Shown here in pieces: positions 15,130 to 18,067 of a DNA stretch of 18,067 nucleotides. How positions within the stretch are numbered: the first letter of the stretch is position 1; every line of letters begins with the position of its first letter. This DNA comes from Bacteroidia bacterium (lineage in GTDB: Bacteria > Bacteroidota > Bacteroidia > Bacteroidales > Azobacteroidaceae). The notes under the pieces are model-generated. The model was given only the letters and a program-made list of their open reading frames with translations. It had not been told where the DNA came from and did not search any database. The stretch lies in contig BNXY01000051.1 in assembly GCA_025999935.1 (NCBI GenBank), forward strand, positions 1 to 18,067. The letters run 5' to 3'. A program made the position numbers and the translations under genes.

Positions 15130-16209
15130 ATGAATAAGAAATTATTACTAACACTAAGTATGCTGCTGGTTATGGTGGCATTGAATGCTCAATCTCTTGC
15201 ACAAAAAACAAAAAACGCTTTTATGAGCGATGCTTTTCAACTTTCCGGATATGGACAAATTATCGGAAATATCAGCGAATATCCCAGCCGTGGACAGACT
15301 AAAACAACGGCGAATAATTCGATAGATGTGGCGCGCGCCATCCTTTTTGCCGTCGGTAAATTAGGCGCGGATAACCAGTTCGGCTACATGTTGATGTATG
15401 ATTTCGGCCCCAATTCCAGTCTTCAAGAATTGTACGGCGAATGGCTTCCAATGGATGCTCTCAATGTTCGTTTCGGTCAATACAAAATTCCGTTTACCAT
15501 TGAAAATCCCATGTCGCCTACCCGGGTGGAGACAATTTATTTTTCACGCTCGGTATCGGCCATGGCGGGAAGCGCCGGCGATTTCAATCAGTTTGGCGCA
15601 GCCGGGCCGGATGCACAGTCCATTTCGGTCAAAGCGGGCCGGGATGCCGGTTTACAATTGTCGGGCAAATTATTTAAGAAAAATGATTTTTTCCGCCTCG
15701 AATATTATACCGGACTTTTCAACGGAACGGGTTTGAACACCAAAGACAACAACAATCACAAAGATTTTATCGGAACGGCTTATTATCAACCTATTAAAGG
15801 ATTAAGGCTGGGCGGTTCCGTCTATTCCGGGAAATTGTACTATGCCCGAAACGAACAACCGGCTACGAATCATACCCGCGATACTTGGGCGGCAAGCGCA
15901 GAATACAACAGCAAATATTTTTACGGACGTTCGGAATACATCGCAGCTAACGACGGAGGCGTGAAACGGGCCGGTTATTATGGCTCGGCAGTCTGGAAAT
16001 TGGTTCCCAACAAATGGGAAGTGTTGGGAAAATATGATTTCTACGATAAAGATACTGCTGTCAGTCGGAACGAAGCCGTTGATATTACTACCGGCGTCAA
16101 TTGGTATTTTGCCTATTTGAGCCGTATTCAATTCAATTATATTCATACGGATGATAAAGTTTTGGGTGTAAACAATGCAATCGCGGCGCAGTTGCAGGTG
16201 TTTTTTTAA
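15130..16209 (+). CDS. Outer-membrane porin, phosphate-selective porin O/P (OprO/OprP-like) family
   Basis: A 359-residue beta-barrel protein. The ATG at 15130 is preferred over a TTG at 15121 because it starts a clean signal peptide, MNKKLLLTLSMLLVMVALNAQ. The mature part shows alternating strands typical of the OprO/P porin family: FQLSGYGQI at the start, IDVARAILFAVGKL, LQELYGEWLP, VRFGQYKIPFTIENP (the R/K-FGQ-x-K-x-PF signature), and a barrel ending LQVFF. Such porins form passive anion-preferring channels in the outer membrane, in contrast to the TonB-dependent SusC proteins upstream. The substrate cannot be read from the sequence. It starts after its own terminator/promoter boundary and is separated by 29 bases from a GH2 beta-glucuronidase gene, so the two are probably co-transcribed. 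An inferred role is entry of small anionic sugars. Confidence 0.85.
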   Translation: MNKKLLLTLSMLLVMVALNAQSLAQKTKNAFMSDAFQLSGYGQIIGNISEYPSRGQTKTTANNSIDVARAILFAVGKLGADNQFGYMLMYDFGPNSSLQELYGEWLPMDALNVRFGQYKIPFTIENPMSPTRVETIYFSRSVSAMAGSAGDFNQFGAAGPDAQSISVKAGRDAGLQLSGKLFKKNDFFRLEYYTGLFNGTGLNTKDNNNHKDFIGTAYYQPIKGLRLGGSVYSGKLYYARNEQPATNHTRDTWAASAEYNSKYFYGRSEYIAANDGGVKRAGYYGSAVWKLVPNKWEVLGKYDFYDKDTAVSRNEAVDITTGVNWYFAYLSRIQFNYIHTDDKVLGVNNAIAAQLQVFF

Positions 16210-16238
16210 CAAAATAATATAACACAATATCAATCACC

Positions 16239-18020
16239 ATGAAAAAAATATTTATTTTTATTCTTCTATGTTTACCGTCTTTAATAAGAGCGCAAGAAGT
16301 GACGTTGCAAAACGTCTATGCCCGTGATTATCAAACATTAAACGGGAGTTGGAATTATATCATCGACCCTTTCGATATGGGGTATTACGATTACCGTTTA
16401 AAGGAAAATCCGAATGGTTTTTTCAAAAATCAAAAAGCGAAACACAAAGCGGATTTGGTTGAATATAATTTCGATACCGCTCCGTTGATGTTGATTCCTT
16501 CCGATTGGAATACGAAAAATTCCCAATTGTTTTTTTACGAAGGCAGCGTTTGGTTCAAGAAAGATTTCAATTATTCTCCCCAACCGGGTAAAAAAACTTT
16601 CGCTTATTTCGGCGCAGTCAATTACGATGCCAAAGTGTATCTGAACGGCGAAAAACTCGGCGAACATATCGGGGGATTTACGCCTTTCAGTTTCGATATT
16701 ACCGGAAAAGTGAAAGATGGAAGTAATTTTATTGTAGTCAGAGTAAACAACGAGCGCCATCCCGAAGGCGTTCCGACAGTCAATGCCGATTGGTGGAATT
16801 ATGGCGGTATTACCCGTGAAGTACTGTTGGTGGACGTTCCCGAACTTTTCATCAATGATTATTTGATTCAATTGGAAAAAGGAAAATACGACAATATTAC
16901 CGGTAAAATTAATTTAAGTCAACCGGTAGCAGGTAAAACGGTGGTCTTGGAAATTCCGGAATTGAAAATAAAGCAAACGCTATCAACCGATGCCTCCGGA
17001 GCGGTTTCTTTCAGCATCAAAGCCAAACCGGAACTCTGGAGTCCCGAAAATCCGAAACTATATGAAATAACTTTAGCCTCCGGCGAAGAAAAAATCAAGG
17101 ATAAAATCGGCTTCCGACAGGTTGAGACGGTAGGTAAAGAAGTTCGCTTGAACGGTAAAAAAATCTTCTTGAAAGGCATCAGTATTCATGAAGAAGCGCC
17201 TTTCCGTCAGGGTCGCGCATGGTCGCCGGACGATGCCAAAATATTGTTGGGTTGGGCGAAAGAATTGGGTTGTAACTTCGTTCGTTTGGCGCATTATCCG
17301 CACAACGAATACATGGTTCGCGAAGCGGAAAAATTGGGTTTGATGGTTTGGTCGGAAATTCCGGTTTACTGGACGATTCATTGGGATAATCCCGCTACCT
17401 ACGCCAATGCCCAAAAACAACTGAACGACATGATTAACCGCGATAAAAACCGGTGCAATATTGTCATCTGGTCGGTAGCCAACGAAACGCCTCACAGCGA
17501 GGCGCGCGACCTGTTTTTGGCTAATTTGGCCAAATTTGCACGCGAAAAAGACAACACCCGTTTAATCAGTATGGCGATGGAAGTTACCGGTACCAGAAAC
17601 AATACCAGCAAAGTGGAAGATTATATGAGCCAATATGTGGACATCATCAGCTTCAACAATTATTTGGGTTGGTATGGCGGAAGGGTTGAAGACGCCAAAA
17701 CCCGTCAATGGGAAATACCTTATGATAAGCCATTCTTTGTGAGCGAATTTGGTGCAGGCGCTTTGCAAGGGAAACATGGCGATAAAGGCGAAATCTGGAC
17801 GGAAGAATATCAGGCGGAATTGTATAAACAAACGCTTGCCATGTACAATCGGGTAGAAGGTTTTGCCGGAACAAGTCCTTGGATTTTGGTCGATTTTTAT
17901 TCGCCTCGCCGGCAATTAAACGGTATTCAGGATTTCTTTAACCGGAAAGGACTTATTTCCAACAATGGCGTGAAAAAACAAGCCTTTTTCGTATTGCAGG
18001 ACTTTTATAAAACAAAATAA
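16239..18020 (+). CDS. GH2 beta-glucuronidase, secreted (periplasmic)
   Basis: A 593-residue GH2 enzyme with a type I signal peptide ending near LIRAQ (residue 19), so probably periplasmic. Domains in order: jelly-roll sugar-binding domain (about 25-200, with GGFTPFSFDIT and NYGGITREVLL), immunoglobulin-like domain (about 205-297), and TIM barrel (about 300-593). Acid/base is Glu416 in WSVANE and nucleophile is Glu503 in VSEFGAGA. The NxK motif that contacts the glucuronate carboxylate is present as Asn568-Arg569-Lys570 in FFNRKGL, supporting beta-glucuronidase over beta-galactosidase. The stretch between VWSEIP (370-375) and the INRDKN helix is short, so it appears to lack the extra active-site loop 1 of Escherichia coli UidA. 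It lies in the unit with the porin. Xylan carries alpha-linked, not beta-linked, glucuronic acid, so its substrate in this locus is unclear. Beta-galacturonidase is an alternative. Confidence 0.88.
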   Translation: MKKIFIFILLCLPSLIRAQEVTLQNVYARDYQTLNGSWNYIIDPFDMGYYDYRLKENPNGFFKNQKAKHKADLVEYNFDTAPLMLIPSDWNTKNSQLFFYEGSVWFKKDFNYSPQPGKKTFAYFGAVNYDAKVYLNGEKLGEHIGGFTPFSFDITGKVKDGSNFIVVRVNNERHPEGVPTVNADWWNYGGITREVLLVDVPELFINDYLIQLEKGKYDNITGKINLSQPVAGKTVVLEIPELKIKQTLSTDASGAVSFSIKAKPELWSPENPKLYEITLASGEEKIKDKIGFRQVETVGKEVRLNGKKIFLKGISIHEEAPFRQGRAWSPDDAKILLGWAKELGCNFVRLAHYPHNEYMVREAEKLGLMVWSEIPVYWTIHWDNPATYANAQKQLNDMINRDKNRCNIVIWSVANETPHSEARDLFLANLAKFAREKDNTRLISMAMEVTGTRNNTSKVEDYMSQYVDIISFNNYLGWYGGRVEDAKTRQWEIPYDKPFFVSEFGAGALQGKHGDKGEIWTEEYQAELYKQTLAMYNRVEGFAGTSPWILVDFYSPRRQLNGIQDFFNRKGLISNNGVKKQAFFVLQDFYKTK

Positions 18021-18037
18021 AAAATAAAATAATACGC

Positions 18038-18067
18038 ATGAAAACAACAAATTATTTATTATTATTA
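18038..18067 (+). CDS. Start of a further exported protein (partial)
   Basis: An ATG 17 bases after the beta-glucuronidase stop, preceded by an A-rich leader, opens MKTTNYLLLL up to the window end. The basic start and Leu run look like a signal peptide. Nothing can be said about function. The spacing suggests the same operon as the porin and beta-glucuronidase. Confidence 0.55.
   Translation, partial: MKTTNYLLLL

Noticed and set aside
15130..18020. Lower G+C in the porin/beta-glucuronidase part as a sign of separate origin
   Set aside because: Hand counts of single 60-base lines range from 37/60 (361-420) to 27/60 (15901-15960) and 24/60 (16561-16620). This sampling is too thin to claim transfer; a sliding-window calculation is required.

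Overview
The window looks like part of a chromosome from a member of the Bacteroidota, probably order Bacteroidales. The evidence is tandem SusC/SusD gene pairs, lipoprotein signal peptides with short lipoboxes, A-rich gene starts without Shine-Dalgarno sequences, and a Bacteroidetes-type TAnnTTTG promoter element. All genes lie on the + strand and are tightly packed. The content is a xylan/arabinoxylan polysaccharide utilization locus (PUL).

Region 1 (1-9925) is the outer-membrane and surface machinery: the last codons of a SusC-like transporter, a SusD-like lipoprotein, a second SusC-like transporter that lacks the usual N-terminal domain, a second SusD-like lipoprotein, a DUF1735-type surface lipoprotein, and a GH10 xylanase lipoprotein whose catalytic domain is interrupted by two CBM4-like modules. 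This order matches the conserved xylan utilization core xusA-xusB-xusC-xusD-xusE-xyn10C described in Prevotella bryantii and in gut Bacteroides. Region 2 (9994-14892) encodes a second GH10 xylanase and two GH43 enzymes, an arabinofuranosidase type and a xylosidase/arabinofuranosidase type. Together these would bind xylan at the surface, cut it, import oligosaccharides through SusC/D, and trim them to xylose and arabinose in the periplasm.

Region 3 (14893-15129) is the only sizeable gap, 237 bases. It holds a decayed fragment of a HepT/DUF86 toxin-type gene, a rho-independent terminator and a Bacteroidetes-type promoter. The GH43 gene just before it appears to lack its normal C-terminal strand. 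I read this as an insertion/deletion scar that now marks the boundary between two transcription units. Region 4 (15130-18067) is the second unit: a phosphate-selective-porin (OprO/P) family outer-membrane protein, a secreted GH2 beta-glucuronidase carrying the NxK glucuronide-recognition motif, and the start of another exported protein. Beta-glucuronidase does not match the alpha-linked glucuronic acid of xylan, so this unit may serve a different, anionic beta-glucuronide substrate.

No gene-free stretch exceeds 300 bases. I saw no tRNA, rRNA, CRISPR array or intact insertion sequence. The genes are recognisable family members. The least expected items are the HepT scar with the GH43 truncation, the -2 subsite substitutions in the CBM4-split xylanase, and the porin/beta-glucuronidase unit.
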